A stretch of DNA of 64,000 nucleotides from Hyphomicrobiales bacterium (GTDB lineage Bacteria > Pseudomonadota > Alphaproteobacteria > Rhizobiales > RI-29), in contig WGLQ01000004.1 of NCBI GenBank assembly GCA_016125495.1, positions 1 through 64,000 on the forward strand, given 5' to 3'. The translations under genes and the position numbers were made by a program. The notes beneath the pieces are model-generated. The model made no database searches and was not told where the DNA came from. It saw nothing but the letters and a program-made list of their open reading frames with translations. Positions 34,241-42,996 of the stretch are shown here, in pieces; the stretch's first letter is position 1; every line of letters begins with the position of its first letter.

Positions 34241-35205
34241 CACGATCGGACCGGTTGGCGCCGACGGATCGCCTGAAGCGCCACCATGTCGAGCACCAGC
34301 GTCGCCGCCGCGAGTGCCGTGATCTCGGCGTGGTCGAAGGGCGGCGAGACCTCCACGAGGTCCATGCCGACGATGTCGAGGCCGGTAAGTCCTGCCAAGA
34401 GCTTGCGGGCCTGGTGCGTCGTCAGCCCGCCGCAGACCGGCGTTCCGGTGCCGGGCGCATGCGCCGGGTCGAGGCAATCGATGTCGAAGCTGAGGTAGGC
34501 CGGGCCGCCAGCGACCACGGCTCGGATTTCGGCGATGGTCTCGGCGAGGGGACGCTCGTGGACGCGATCGGCATCGATCACCGTGAGGCCATGCGTCTCG
34601 GGGTTGCCCGAGCGGATGCCGACCTGCACCGAGCGCGCGGCATCGATCAATCCCTCCTCGACCGCGTGAAAGAACATGGTGCCGTGGTCGATCCGTTTGC
34701 TCTCCTCCCGCCACGTGTCGGAATGGGCATCGAACTGGATGAGCGACAGCGGTCCGTGTCGTTCGGTGTGCGCCTTCAAGAGACCGTAGGTGACGAAATG
34801 ATCGCCGCCGAGCGAGATGAGCGTCGTGTCCGCCGCGATCAGCGCCGCCGCATGGGCGCGGATTTGCTCGCCGATCGTGTCGGGTCGCCCGAACTCGACC
34901 GCGAGATCGCCGGCATCGACCACCTCGAGTTGCTCGAACGGATCGAACGACCACGGCCACATGCCCCCGGGCCAGGCGAGGTGCGCGCTGGCGGCGCGGA
35001 TGGCCCGTGGCCCGAGCCGCGTGCCTGGCCGGTTGGTGACGGCGAGATCGTAGGGAATGCCGGTGAAGGCGACGTCCGCGCCCCCCGGCTCGGTGCGATA
35101 GGGCCTGCGGAACATGCTGAGCACGCCCGAGAAGGTGTTCTCCGCCCCGATGCCTCGCGCGCTGGCGCCCCGCACGGCACGGTCGACCAGGAACTCCTCG
35201 TCCAT
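34240..35205 (-). CDS. Ureohydrolase of the agmatinase/guanidinobutyrase family
   Basis: 321 residues. The binuclear manganese site motifs are complete: SLGGDHFVTYG (His), QFDAHSDTW (Asp-Ala-His-Ser-Asp) and SFDIDCLDPAHAPGTGTP (Asp-x-Asp). The GTGTP loop after the last motif is typical of agmatinase and guanidinobutyrase rather than arginase. It hydrolyses a guanidino compound to urea and an amine. GGAGG six bases before the ATG settles the start. It is coupled to the EamA transporter and divergent from a class III aminotransferase, which could take the resulting amine or omega-amino acid onward. Confidence 0.88.
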   Translation of the reverse strand: MDEEFLVDRAVRGASARGIGAENTFSGVLSMFRRPYRTEPGGADVAFTGIPYDLAVTNRPGTRLGPRAIRAASAHLAWPGGMWPWSFDPFEQLEVVDAGDLAVEFGRPDTIGEQIRAHAAALIAADTTLISLGGDHFVTYGLLKAHTERHGPLSLIQFDAHSDTWREESKRIDHGTMFFHAVEEGLIDAARSVQVGIRSGNPETHGLTVIDADRVHERPLAETIAEIRAVVAGGPAYLSFDIDCLDPAHAPGTGTPVCGGLTTHQARKLLAGLTGLDIVGMDLVEVSPPFDHAEITALAAATLVLDMVALQAIRRRQPVRS

Positions 35206-35419
35206 CGCTCGCCTCCGATCCACACGGTCCGTCGTCGCCCCGGAGCCGCCCTTTGCGCGACGCCCGATCCTGTCGAACCGCCATTCGAATGAACTAACGC
35301 TGCCGCCCGGCGTTGTCGAGCGCCAGCAGTGAACGCCCCGAAGTGCCACATGCGCGCAGTTGTTCCGATGGGCTTCGCCGCCGGATCTGGCAGGTCCGGC
35401 GATCATCGCCGCGCGCGGG

Positions 35420-35448
35420 TTGTCAGGTTCGGGTGCTTATCATACAAT
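35420..35448 (+). promoter_or_regulatory. Near-consensus sigma-70 promoter for the class III aminotransferase
   Basis: TTGTCA (35420-35425) and TACAAT (35443-35448) are separated by exactly 17 bases, close to the housekeeping consensus and unusual in this GC-rich sequence. Transcription would start near 35455, about 45 bases before the aminotransferase ATG. Confidence 0.65.
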
Positions 35449-35461
35449 CATTCGACAATGA
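35448..35461. promoter_or_regulatory. Small inverted repeat overlapping the predicted transcription start
   Basis: TCATT-CGAC-AATGA is a perfect five-base inverted repeat directly after the minus-10 box, where a repressor operator would block transcription. Such short palindromes also arise by chance, so this is a candidate only. Confidence 0.3.
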
Positions 35462-35499
35462 GCTGAACGATCCGAAGTGAACAGTGCAGGGAGCCGACC

Positions 35500-36894
35500 A
35501 TGAAGCCGCAGCCGCTGGGGCGCACCCCGATCGCAGAGCCCCTCGGAACCGCCGAGATCCGGCGTCTCGACAACCTCGTGATCCATCCCTGGGAAGACCT
35601 TGCGACGCTTGGCGGCAAGCAGCGCCTCGTCATCGAACGGGGCGAGGGCATCTACATCGTCACCAGCGACGGCGAACGGCTGATCGATGGGCCCGGCGGG
35701 ATGTGGTGCGTCAATGTCGGCCATGGCCGCCGCGAGGTGGCCGATGCGATCGCCGAGCAGGCCATGAAGCTCGGCTACTGCTCACCCTGGTCGGTCGCCG
35801 CCCCCGGACCGGCGCTGCTCGCCGCGCGCCTCGCCGCCTACGCGCCCGGAGACCTCAAGCACGTCTTCTTTTCGACCGGTGGCTCGACCGCTGTCGATGC
35901 GGCGCTGCGCTTCGTCCAGTTCTACAACAACGCGCTCGGGCGACCGGCCAAGAAGCGCATCATCGCCCGCGTCGGCGGCTACCACGGCTCGACCTATCTG
36001 ACGGCCACCTGCTCGGGCAAGATGCTGGAGAAGGCCAACATGGACATGGCCGAAGGGGTTCGCCTGTTGCCGGTGCCCAAACCGCTGCTGCGCCCCGCCG
36101 GCATGAGCATCGAGGCGTTCTGCGACGAAAAGGTCGCCGACCTCGAGCGCGCCATTCTGGAGGAGGGGCCGGAAAACGTCGCGGCCTTCATCGCCGAGCC
36201 GATCCTCGCCTCCGGTGGCGTCATCATCCCACCGCCCGGCTATCACCAGCGGACGCTCGAGGTCTGCCGGCGCCACGATGTGCTCTACATCTCCGACGAG
36301 GTCGTCACGTCGTTCGGCAGGCTCGGCGCGATGTTCGCGTCGCATGAGATTTTCGGCATCGTGCCGGACATCATCACGACCGCCAAGGGACTGACCTCCG
36401 GCTATGTGCCCATGGGCGCGATGCTCGTTTCCGATCGCCTTCTCGAGAACGTCAAGTCGGCCAACGCGTCATCCAAGAGCTTCTTCAGCGGCTACACCTA
36501 TTCCGGTCACCCGGTTGCCGCGGCCGCCGCCTTGAAGTGCCTCGACATCATGGAGGACGAGCACCTCCTCGAGCACGTCCGGGCCGTCAGCCCGCATTTC
36601 GCCGCCCGCTTGCGCGCCCTCGAAGCGCTGCCCGTCGTCTCCGAGGTCCGTGTCATGGGGCTCATGGCCGGCGTCGAGTGCACGCTCGACCGCAGCCACC
36701 CCGACGAAGCGCGCGACGTCGCCTTCACGACGCGGGTGGACCGCCACTGCCTCGAGCGCGGCCTCCTCGTGCGGCCGGTCTATGCCAACTGCGTCATGTC
36801 GCCGCCCTTGACCATCACCGTTCCCGAGATCGACCGCATGGTCGACATCCTCGAGGCGGGCATCCGCGCCGCGATGGTCGACTTCGGCCTCTGA
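35500..36894 (+). CDS. Class III PLP aminotransferase (omega-amino acid/polyamine type)
   Basis: 464 residues. Subgroup marks: [37 protein letters not shown] (phosphate loop), [46 protein letters not shown] and [13 protein letters not shown] with the PLP lysine. It transfers the terminal amino group of an omega-amino acid or diamine to pyruvate or a 2-oxo acid. It resembles the second class III enzyme at 52.2 kb in organisation but is clearly a separate copy. The gene is divergent from the ureohydrolase gene and has its own promoter; together they look like a guanidino-acid or polyamine branch. A ribosome site (GGGAG) lies upstream. Confidence 0.9.
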   Translation: MKPQPLGRTPIAEPLGTAEIRRLDNLVIHPWEDLATLGGKQRLVIERGEGIYIVTSDGERLIDGPGGMWCVNVGHGRREVADAIAEQAMKLGYCSPWSVAAPGPALLAARLAAYAPGDLKHVFFSTGGSTAVDAALRFVQFYNNALGRPAKKRIIARVGGYHGSTYLTATCSGKMLEKANMDMAEGVRLLPVPKPLLRPAGMSIEAFCDEKVADLERAILEEGPENVAAFIAEPILASGGVIIPPPGYHQRTLEVCRRHDVLYISDEVVTSFGRLGAMFASHEIFGIVPDIITTAKGLTSGYVPMGAMLVSDRLLENVKSANASSKSFFSGYTYSGHPVAAAAALKCLDIMEDEHLLEHVRAVSPHFAARLRALEALPVVSEVRVMGLMAGVECTLDRSHPDEARDVAFTTRVDRHCLERGLLVRPVYANCVMSPPLTITVPEIDRMVDILEAGIRAAMVDFGL

Positions 36895-37034
36895 CCGCCG
36901 TCGCCCTGCAGGTCCGGCTGGCGCCACTCGCCGGCCGCCTCGCGCACGGCGCACCGGAGTTGGACCCGGCGCTGAACTGGTGTAGCCAGTCCCGAGCGTC
37001 GACGATCGAAGGCGCGGTGTCCGACGGACGGTGG

Positions 37035-38063
37035 ATGACCAAGCGAGCAAAGCCGATCAACCTCGCGCTCCAGGGCGGCGGGGCCCATGGAGCCTTCACC
37101 TGGGGCGTGCTCGACCGCCTGATCGAGGACGGGCGCGTCAGCTTCGATGCCATCAGCGCAACGAGCGCGGGCGCGATGAACGCGGTCGCCTGTATTTATG
37201 GCGCGGCGATCGGGGGACCGGACGAAGCCCGCCGCCTGCTGCACGATTTCTGGAAGACCTCCGCTGAATTCGGCGGCACGCAAGGGCCCGTCGTCGCCGA
37301 GGTCTGGAACCGGCTCACCGCGCCCTTTGGCGCGCTCGACCAGGGTCCGGCCTACCACATGTTCGATTCCCTCGTGCGCACTTTCTCGCCCTATCAGCTC
37401 AATCCGCTCAATATAAACCCCCTTCGCGACATCCTGGAGCGGCTGATCGACTTCGACGAACTCCACCGGCGCGGTTGCGGCACCCGCCTCTATTTGAGCG
37501 CCACGAACGTGCGCACGGGAAAGATCAAGGTCTTCGAGAACTCCGAGATCGGTGTCGAGCACGTGCTGGCCTCGGCCTGCCTTCCCTATATCTTCCACGC
37601 CGTCGAGATCGACGGCGAACACTACTGGGACGGCGGCTACATGGGCAATCCGGCGATTTTTCCTCTTATTTATGGGGCCACATCACGGGATGTGCTGATC
37701 GTCCACATCAATCCCCTGGAGCGCCTCGACGTTCCGCGGACGGCGCCGGAAATTTTCAATCGGATCAATGAAATAAGCTTCAACTCATCTCTCATGCGCG
37801 AGATGCGGGCGATTGCCTTCGTCACCCGCCTGATCGATGATGGCGCCCTCTCCTCGGACCGCTATAGCCGGATGCTCATCCACGCCATCCATGGTGACGA
37901 GTTCATGCGCGACCTCAGCATCGCCACCAAGCTCTCGCCGAGCTGGAGCTTTCTTTGCGAATTGCGCGACCTTGGGCGGCGGATTGCCGAAGAGTGGTTG
38001 GAGGCGAATTTCGACGCCATCGGCGAGCGCTCTTCGGTCGACATCGAGGAGATGTATCTTTGA
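37035..38063 (+). CDS. Patatin-like phospholipase
   Basis: 342 residues. The oxyanion-hole motif LALQGGGAHGAFTWG sits at 10-24, the nucleophile elbow SATSAGAMNA at 41-50 (Ser44) and the catalytic Asp in YWDGGYMGNP (Asp199). The elbow reads A-x-S-x-G rather than the usual G-x-S-x-G. The protein has no signal peptide, so it acts in the cytoplasm, most likely hydrolysing acyl esters of lipids or storage polymer. I take the ATG at 37035 because it lies directly before the family's N-terminus; a 166-residue in-phase upstream extension overlaps the aminotransferase gene and is rejected. It follows the aminotransferase by 140 bases on the same strand. Confidence 0.88.
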   Translation: MTKRAKPINLALQGGGAHGAFTWGVLDRLIEDGRVSFDAISATSAGAMNAVACIYGAAIGGPDEARRLLHDFWKTSAEFGGTQGPVVAEVWNRLTAPFGALDQGPAYHMFDSLVRTFSPYQLNPLNINPLRDILERLIDFDELHRRGCGTRLYLSATNVRTGKIKVFENSEIGVEHVLASACLPYIFHAVEIDGEHYWDGGYMGNPAIFPLIYGATSRDVLIVHINPLERLDVPRTAPEIFNRINEISFNSSLMREMRAIAFVTRLIDDGALSSDRYSRMLIHAIHGDEFMRDLSIATKLSPSWSFLCELRDLGRRIAEEWLEANFDAIGERSSVDIEEMYL

Positions 38064-38148
38064 TGCCTCGCGCCTGCCCGGCGCCGGCGCGGAGCGGTCT
38101 GATGCACGGATCGGAATGCGGATTGAGGGAACGGCAAAGGAGTTGACC

Positions 38149-38709
38149 ATGACGCACGACGCAAGTCCGGCGACGCCCGCGGAGGTGCTCGGTTTCTGGT
38201 TCGGCGAGTTGACGCCCGAGAACTGGTTTCGCGGCGGGCCCGCGATCGACGCTTTGGTCCGTGAGCGCCATCTCGGCACGTACGAGTACGTGGCGCGCGT
38301 GCTGCCGCACGGCTGGTTCGCCGATCCCGATGGCCTGCTCGCAGCCATCCTCGTTCTCGACCAGTTCCCGAGAAACCTCTTTCGTGGCAATCCGCGCTCC
38401 TTCGAGAGCGACCGCATCGCCCTCACCCTCGCCAAGCTCGCCGTGGCGCGCGGCGAGCACGAGGCATACGACACCGTGCGGCGAAAATTCCTGCTGATGC
38501 CTTTCCAGCACAGCGAGGTGATCGAGGATCAGGAACTCGCCGTGCGCCTCTTTGCCGACATCGGTGATGCCGATGCCTTGAAGTTCGCCGAAATGCACCG
38601 TGACATCGTGCGCCGCTTCGGCCGTTTTCCGCACCGCAATGCCGTGCTCGGCCGCGTCTCGACGCCCGAGGAGAAAGCGCTTCTCGCCGGACCGGCCCTC
38701 TTTTGGTGA
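38149..38709 (+). CDS. DUF924 family protein
   Basis: 186 residues, all-helical, no membrane segment. DUF924 marks: EVLGFWFGELTPENWFRGGP at the start, AAILVLDQFPRNLFRGN (about 62-78) with the conserved DQFPRN, and KFLLMPFQHSE with RFGRFPHRNAVLGR. The family has a TPR-like fold and no established biochemical role. AAGGAG seven bases upstream supports the start. It follows the patatin gene by 85 bases. Confidence 0.9.
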   Translation: MTHDASPATPAEVLGFWFGELTPENWFRGGPAIDALVRERHLGTYEYVARVLPHGWFADPDGLLAAILVLDQFPRNLFRGNPRSFESDRIALTLAKLAVARGEHEAYDTVRRKFLLMPFQHSEVIEDQELAVRLFADIGDADALKFAEMHRDIVRRFGRFPHRNAVLGRVSTPEEKALLAGPALFW

Positions 38710-38754
38710 GGCGTGCCGGCCCACTGGAAGGAGGCGCCTCGCCCGCCGGCCGGA

Positions 38755-39402
38755 TCAATCCTCCTTCGAGCGCCGCGCCAGCAGCGCCGCCTCGACTCGG
38801 TTGCGCACCTGGAGCTTCTGGAAGATGTTCGTCATGTAGTGCTTGATGGTCTTCTCGCTGAGCTCGAGGCGGGCGGCGATTTCCTTGTTGCTAAGGCCAT
38901 CGGCGAGCAGCGAAAGGATCTGCTCCTCGCGCACGGTGAGGAGGGGCGGCGTGGTCGGCTCGCGGCTCGCCTCCGGCTGCGCCTTCAGCGCCGTGAGGAG
39001 ACGCGCGGCGAGGTCCGGGGAGACATAGTTCTCGCCGTTGTGGATCGCGCGAACGGAGCGCTGGAATTCGGGTCCGCTGACACCCTTAAGAATATAGCCC
39101 CGCGCGCCGGCCTTCAGCGAAGCGCTCACATCGCGTTCGTCCTCCGAGACGGTCAGCATCACGACCTTGACGATCGGGCAGGTCTCGGCGATCGCCTCGG
39201 CCGCGCGAATTCCTCCTCCCGGCATGCTGACATCGATCAGCATGATGTCCGGAAGCTGTTCCTGGGCGATGCGCAGCGCCTCCTGCGCGTTCGCTCCCTC
39301 GCCGACGACGTCGAACGCCGCGTCCGCCTTAAGGATGTGTATGATGCCCTCGCGCATGAGTGGGTGGTCGTCGACCACGGCAACGCGGATCCGGTCAGTC
39401 AT
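38755..39402 (-). CDS. LuxR/NarL-type response regulator
   Basis: 215 residues. The receiver domain has VAVVDDHPLMREGI (Asp11, Asp12), the phosphorylated Asp57 in MLIDVSMPGGG, and VVMLTVSEDE with the switch Thr. The output domain ends LTVREEQILSLLADGLSNKE and SEKTIKHYMTNIFQKLQ, the LuxR-type helix-turn-helix. The start at 39402 overlaps the histidine kinase stop by eight bases (ATGACTGA), so it is made with the kinase. Target genes are not visible; the divergent PepSY and cytochrome b561 genes are the obvious candidates. Confidence 0.93.
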   Translation of the reverse strand: MTDRIRVAVVDDHPLMREGIIHILKADAAFDVVGEGANAQEALRIAQEQLPDIMLIDVSMPGGGIRAAEAIAETCPIVKVVMLTVSEDERDVSASLKAGARGYILKGVSGPEFQRSVRAIHNGENYVSPDLAARLLTALKAQPEASREPTTPPLLTVREEQILSLLADGLSNKEIAARLELSEKTIKHYMTNIFQKLQVRNRVEAALLARRSKED

Positions 39403-40807
39403 CCCAACCCTCCATGGCATGTGACGAAAAGCGCGCGATGAGCCGCGTGCCTTCGCCTTCCCGGCTGCGCACTTCGATGGAGCCACCGAGCGTGGTCACC
39501 CGGTCGCGCAGCGCCGTCAGTCCGAGCCCGCTGCCGTTCACCGTCGTCTCGTCGAAGCCCGGCCCGTTGTCGCGAACCTCGACCCGTATACGCCGCGCAT
39601 CGGCCCGCACCTCGACGCGCGCCTCGGCAGCGGCGGCATGGCGGAAGGAATTGTTCAAGCCCTCCTGTACGAAGCGGTAGATGCACACCTTGACGTCGTT
39701 GGGAATGCTCATGTTGATGTGCTCGAGCCGTGTCGCGACCTTGGTCCCCGTCCTCTTCTCGTGGTTGCCGATGGCCATTCGCACCGCCTGATTCACATCC
39801 GCCTGCTCCAGGGCAGGGCTCGTGAGCCCGCTCGAGATGGAGCGGAGTTCCTTGAGGGCATCGCCGAGCGCATCGCGGATTTTTTCGAGATTTGCGTCTC
39901 GTTTTCCCTCGCTTCGTGCCTTGTCGCATTCCAGTGTGTCGAGCCGCAGGAGAGAAAGTCCGATCAGCTGCGCCGGCCCGTCGTGGAGATCGGCTCCGAC
40001 CCGGCGCAGGAAGCGTTCGTTGAGATCGGACGTGCGACGGTAAGCGCGCTCGACGCGCTGGCGCAGTTGTTCGTTCTGGGCCACCAGGTTCTGCAACTGT
40101 TCGACCTTGTCCTCGAGCGAGCGTCGTTGCTGGCCGATCGTTCGGCTGCCGCGCGCGACGATTCCGAACAGCGCTGCCAGCATCGAGAGCGTGGTTCCGG
40201 CGACCACGAGGATGCTTTGGCGCGTCGCCGCCGCGAGTTCCTCCATGAGCTGCTCGGCGCGCGAATAGAATTCGGCGACGGCGATCACCTCTTCGCTGCC
40301 GCGGCTGCGGATCGGTATGTACATCTCGAGCATGGGAAAGCCGAGGCCGCTCTCCTTGAGGTTCTCGTCGTCGATGAGTTCGTCGAGTTCGGAGGAGACC
40401 ACGCCCTCCCAGGCGCGTTTCAGGCTGTCGGTCGGCGGAAAGGTCCGGCCGATGAGATCGGAAACATTGCTGTAGGCGATGACACCGCCACGCTTCCAGA
40501 CTTTCACCACGACGATCTGCTCGTGCAGCTTGGTGCTCTGGAGCAACTGCTCGAGTTGGTGGGCGTCTCGCGGCGTGAGGCGATCGCTGGTCGCCAGTTG
40601 CTGGAGATAGGGCTCGAGGATGCTCTCGACATAGAGCGCCGTCGCCGCCGCCGAGTACTGAACGACCCCGACCCGGATCTTGTCGGAAACCCACGTGCCG
40701 ACCGCGCTCATGCCGAGCACCAGCACGATGCTGCCGGCCAGCGAGAACTGCTTGGCCAGCGAGAGCGAACTCCATGTTTTCGAGAGCCGGTTCAGCATCG
40801 ATGACAT
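39395..40807 (-). CDS. NarL-type (HisKA_3) sensor histidine kinase
   Basis: 470 residues. Membrane helices at about 22-42 and 200-217 flank a periplasmic sensor of about 155 residues, which contains IVVVKVWKRGGVIAYSNVSD and resembles a single-Cache sensor fold. A coiled coil (QQRRSLEDKVEQLQNLVAQN) links to the phospho-acceptor helix with GADLHDGPAQLIGLSLLRLD and the ATPase domain: QEGLNNSFRHAAAA (N box), VRDNGPGFD (G1) and GSGLGLTALRDRV (G2). It phosphorylates the downstream regulator on an unknown envelope signal. The kinase is first in the operon and divergent from the PepSY gene. Confidence 0.92.
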   Translation of the reverse strand: MSSMLNRLSKTWSSLSLAKQFSLAGSIVLVLGMSAVGTWVSDKIRVGVVQYSAAATALYVESILEPYLQQLATSDRLTPRDAHQLEQLLQSTKLHEQIVVVKVWKRGGVIAYSNVSDLIGRTFPPTDSLKRAWEGVVSSELDELIDDENLKESGLGFPMLEMYIPIRSRGSEEVIAVAEFYSRAEQLMEELAAATRQSILVVAGTTLSMLAALFGIVARGSRTIGQQRRSLEDKVEQLQNLVAQNEQLRQRVERAYRRTSDLNERFLRRVGADLHDGPAQLIGLSLLRLDTLECDKARSEGKRDANLEKIRDALGDALKELRSISSGLTSPALEQADVNQAVRMAIGNHEKRTGTKVATRLEHINMSIPNDVKVCIYRFVQEGLNNSFRHAAAAEARVEVRADARRIRVEVRDNGPGFDETTVNGSGLGLTALRDRVTTLGGSIEVRSREGEGTRLIARFSSHAMEGWDD

Positions 40808-41040
40808 CGGGCCTCAGGGGTGGCGCCATCCTGACGCCGCGACAACAAATGGCGCCAATCCGGTCGTGTCGCAATCGACTTAGGTCTGAGCGACTGCGGC
40901 CAAGGTTGAGCGAGATCGGCCGACCTTGGTGAATATCGTTTGCGCGCCGCCGCCATTAAGCCTGCCAACGACCGGTGCCTTTGTCGCTGGCGGTGGACGC
41001 TCGGGGCAGGGCGGGTCGGTTTGGTAAAAGGAACGAAGAG

Positions 41041-41316
41041 ATGAAGAGAGCACTGATCGCCTGCGCGGCCCTTTCGCTCATGTCGGGTGCCGCCCTTGCC
41101 GATGGCTTCAAGAATTGCACCACCGCGGCAGAGTCCGAGTGGAAGACCATGGAAGAGATCAAGGCGATGGCCGAGACGGCGGGCTACGAGGTCCGCAAGA
41201 TCGAGAAGGAAGGCAGCTGCTACGAGGTCTACGGCATTGCATCCGATGGCGCGCTCATGGAGCTGTTCTTCAACCCGACGAACGGCGAAATCATGAAGTC
41301 CGAGAAGAAGTCCTGA
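41041..41316 (+). CDS. Small periplasmic PepSY-domain protein
   Basis: 91 residues. A signal peptide of about 21 residues ends ALA-D. The mature part contains KTMEEIKAMAETAGYEVRKI and SCYEVYGIASDGALMELFFN, matching the PepSY_2 fold, and two cysteines (NCTT and GSCYE) able to form a disulfide. Such small PepSY proteins are common next to sensor kinases and cytochrome b561, and are presumed to inhibit or sense in the periplasm. AAGGA lies about ten bases before the ATG. It is divergent from the histidine kinase and followed by the cytochrome b561 gene, a frequent trio. Confidence 0.85.
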   Translation: MKRALIACAALSLMSGAALADGFKNCTTAAESEWKTMEEIKAMAETAGYEVRKIEKEGSCYEVYGIASDGALMELFFNPTNGEIMKSEKKS

Positions 41317-41352
41317 GAACGTCGCCTCGCCGACGTCTCGGATACTGCCGCC

Positions 41353-41391
41353 CCGTCCACCGTTCGTCGCGTGCCGCGCTTCGGTGGACGG
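41353..41391 (+). terminator. Hairpin after the PepSY gene
   Basis: Nine-base perfect arms CCGTCCACC and GGTGGACGG (41353-41361 and 41383-41391) around a 21-base loop, 36 bases after the PepSY stop. It may end or weaken transcription before the cytochrome gene. Confidence 0.4.
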
Positions 41392-41557
41392 GCGGTTGTC
41401 GATCGATGGTCGAGGCGCTAGTTTTGGTCAGTGTAAAGAACCCGACCGATCGCGGGTGCGACATGTGCCTCGATGGGCTGATGTGTCCATCGTGGCACGG
41501 GCAATGAACGCCGGTTCGCGTGATCGCGAATGCCGCGCTGCCGGCAACGAAGGTGCC

Positions 41558-42796
41558 ATGAGGCTGATCCAAAAACTGGACGCCATCGAGGAACCGGCCA
41601 CGATTGGAACCGGGCAAGAAGTGCCGGCCGGCCAGGAGAAGGCGGGCACCGATGGTGCGGCGGATGTGGGTGGCGCTGGCCGGTATGCCGCGGGCCCGGT
41701 CCGCCACGCGGGCGTGCGCGGTCCCAATGTCGCCGCTGCCCTGGCCCCGCACACGGTACGCGTTTGGGATCTGCCGGTTCGCCTCTTCCACTGGATGCTC
41801 GTCGCCAGCGTGACACTCGCCTGGTTCACGGCCGATTTCGGCGGCAGTCTTCATGCGCGGATCGGCTATGTCGTTCTCGGCCTCGTGGTCTTTCGACTGA
41901 TCTGGGGCCTCATCGGCTCGCGGCACGCACGCTTTTCCGACTTCGTTCCCTCACCCGGCATACTGATCGGCTATCTGGGGGCGGTCGGGGCGGGTCATCC
42001 ACCGCGCCATCTCGGACACAATCCGGCGGGCGCGGCGATGATCGTGCTGCTCTTGGCCCTGTTGGCGGTTGTCTGCGCCAGTGGGTGGATGATGCTGACC
42101 CGCCAGTACTTCGGTGTGTCCTGGGTTGCGAACGTTCACGATGTCGCCGCTCACGCGATCGTCTGGTTGATACCGCTCCATGTGGCGGGCGCTCTCTTTT
42201 CAGGCTGGATTCATCGCGAAAACCTCGTTCTGGCGATGGTGACGGGGCGCAAGCGCGCGCCCGATCCGGACGAACTCTCCGAGGTTCCCGCGACCGTTGG
42301 CGGCCGCCCCACCATCCTGGACCATTTGCGCGAGACCTTCCGCTCGGTCGAGCAGCTCGCCTTCGTCGTCGCCCTGGTGTCCGCGGGAGCCGTCGCCTGG
42401 ATGGTCTACACCGGCCCCGAAGCCATCGTACCGCAACGCACCATCGTCGCGGTGCCGCCCGCCGATGCCGAGCCGATCAGGCCGGCCGATATGCTGGGCG
42501 CCAACGCCATCGCCACGCTCGCGACGCAGCTTTCCGGCCTCGAGGAGCGCGAGCAGGCCCGCCGCATGGCACAGCTCGTCTGCAGCGCCATGCGCGGTAG
42601 CGGTGGCGAGATCGACAATCTCCTGGCCTTCGTGCGTAGCCTCGGCCGCCCGACCTTGCGGGAGCTCCAGGCCATGCTGATCGACGCCGGCCTCTATCGC
42701 GGCGGAATCGACGGCGAGGTCGGCCGCCGAACGGAACAGGCGTTGCGCGACCTTGCGACCTTCGACGTCGAGGACCCCTGTCAGGCGCGCGGCTGA
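41558..42796 (+). CDS. Cytochrome b561 with C-terminal peptidoglycan-binding-like tail
   Basis: 412 residues. After a polar 65-residue N-terminus, VRVWDLPVRLFHWMLVASVT (His78), GGSLHARIGYVVLG (His99) and WLIPLHVAGALFSGW (His208) give the four-helix b-type cytochrome with heme-ligand histidines. A fifth helix (about 266-284) places the remaining 125 residues in the periplasm, where LRELQAMLIDAGLYRGGIDG and a following RTEQALRDL resemble a PG_binding_1 repeat. It would pass electrons across the membrane, usually to a periplasmic acceptor or from quinol; the tail could hold it to the wall. The start at 41558 has GAAGG upstream; an ATG at 41504 is an alternative. Confidence 0.8.
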   Translation: MRLIQKLDAIEEPATIGTGQEVPAGQEKAGTDGAADVGGAGRYAAGPVRHAGVRGPNVAAALAPHTVRVWDLPVRLFHWMLVASVTLAWFTADFGGSLHARIGYVVLGLVVFRLIWGLIGSRHARFSDFVPSPGILIGYLGAVGAGHPPRHLGHNPAGAAMIVLLLALLAVVCASGWMMLTRQYFGVSWVANVHDVAAHAIVWLIPLHVAGALFSGWIHRENLVLAMVTGRKRAPDPDELSEVPATVGGRPTILDHLRETFRSVEQLAFVVALVSAGAVAWMVYTGPEAIVPQRTIVAVPPADAEPIRPADMLGANAIATLATQLSGLEEREQARRMAQLVCSAMRGSGGEIDNLLAFVRSLGRPTLRELQAMLIDAGLYRGGIDGEVGRRTEQALRDLATFDVEDPCQARG

Positions 42797-42996
42797 TCCG
42801 GACAGGTTCGGCTCGCCGCCCCCGACCGTGCGCGTCGATTTCGCCACAGCCGCGCGGCGCGTCGCCCTCCGCGTTTGGTTTTCCACCCTTCCGGCATCCC
42901 GTTCATCCTCGGTTCAGGCGTGCCGCCATCATTGTTTCAACCAGCGGTAATGGCTGCGCAAAACCGAGCTGGTCAGAGACGAAGGAGTTCCGTGTT

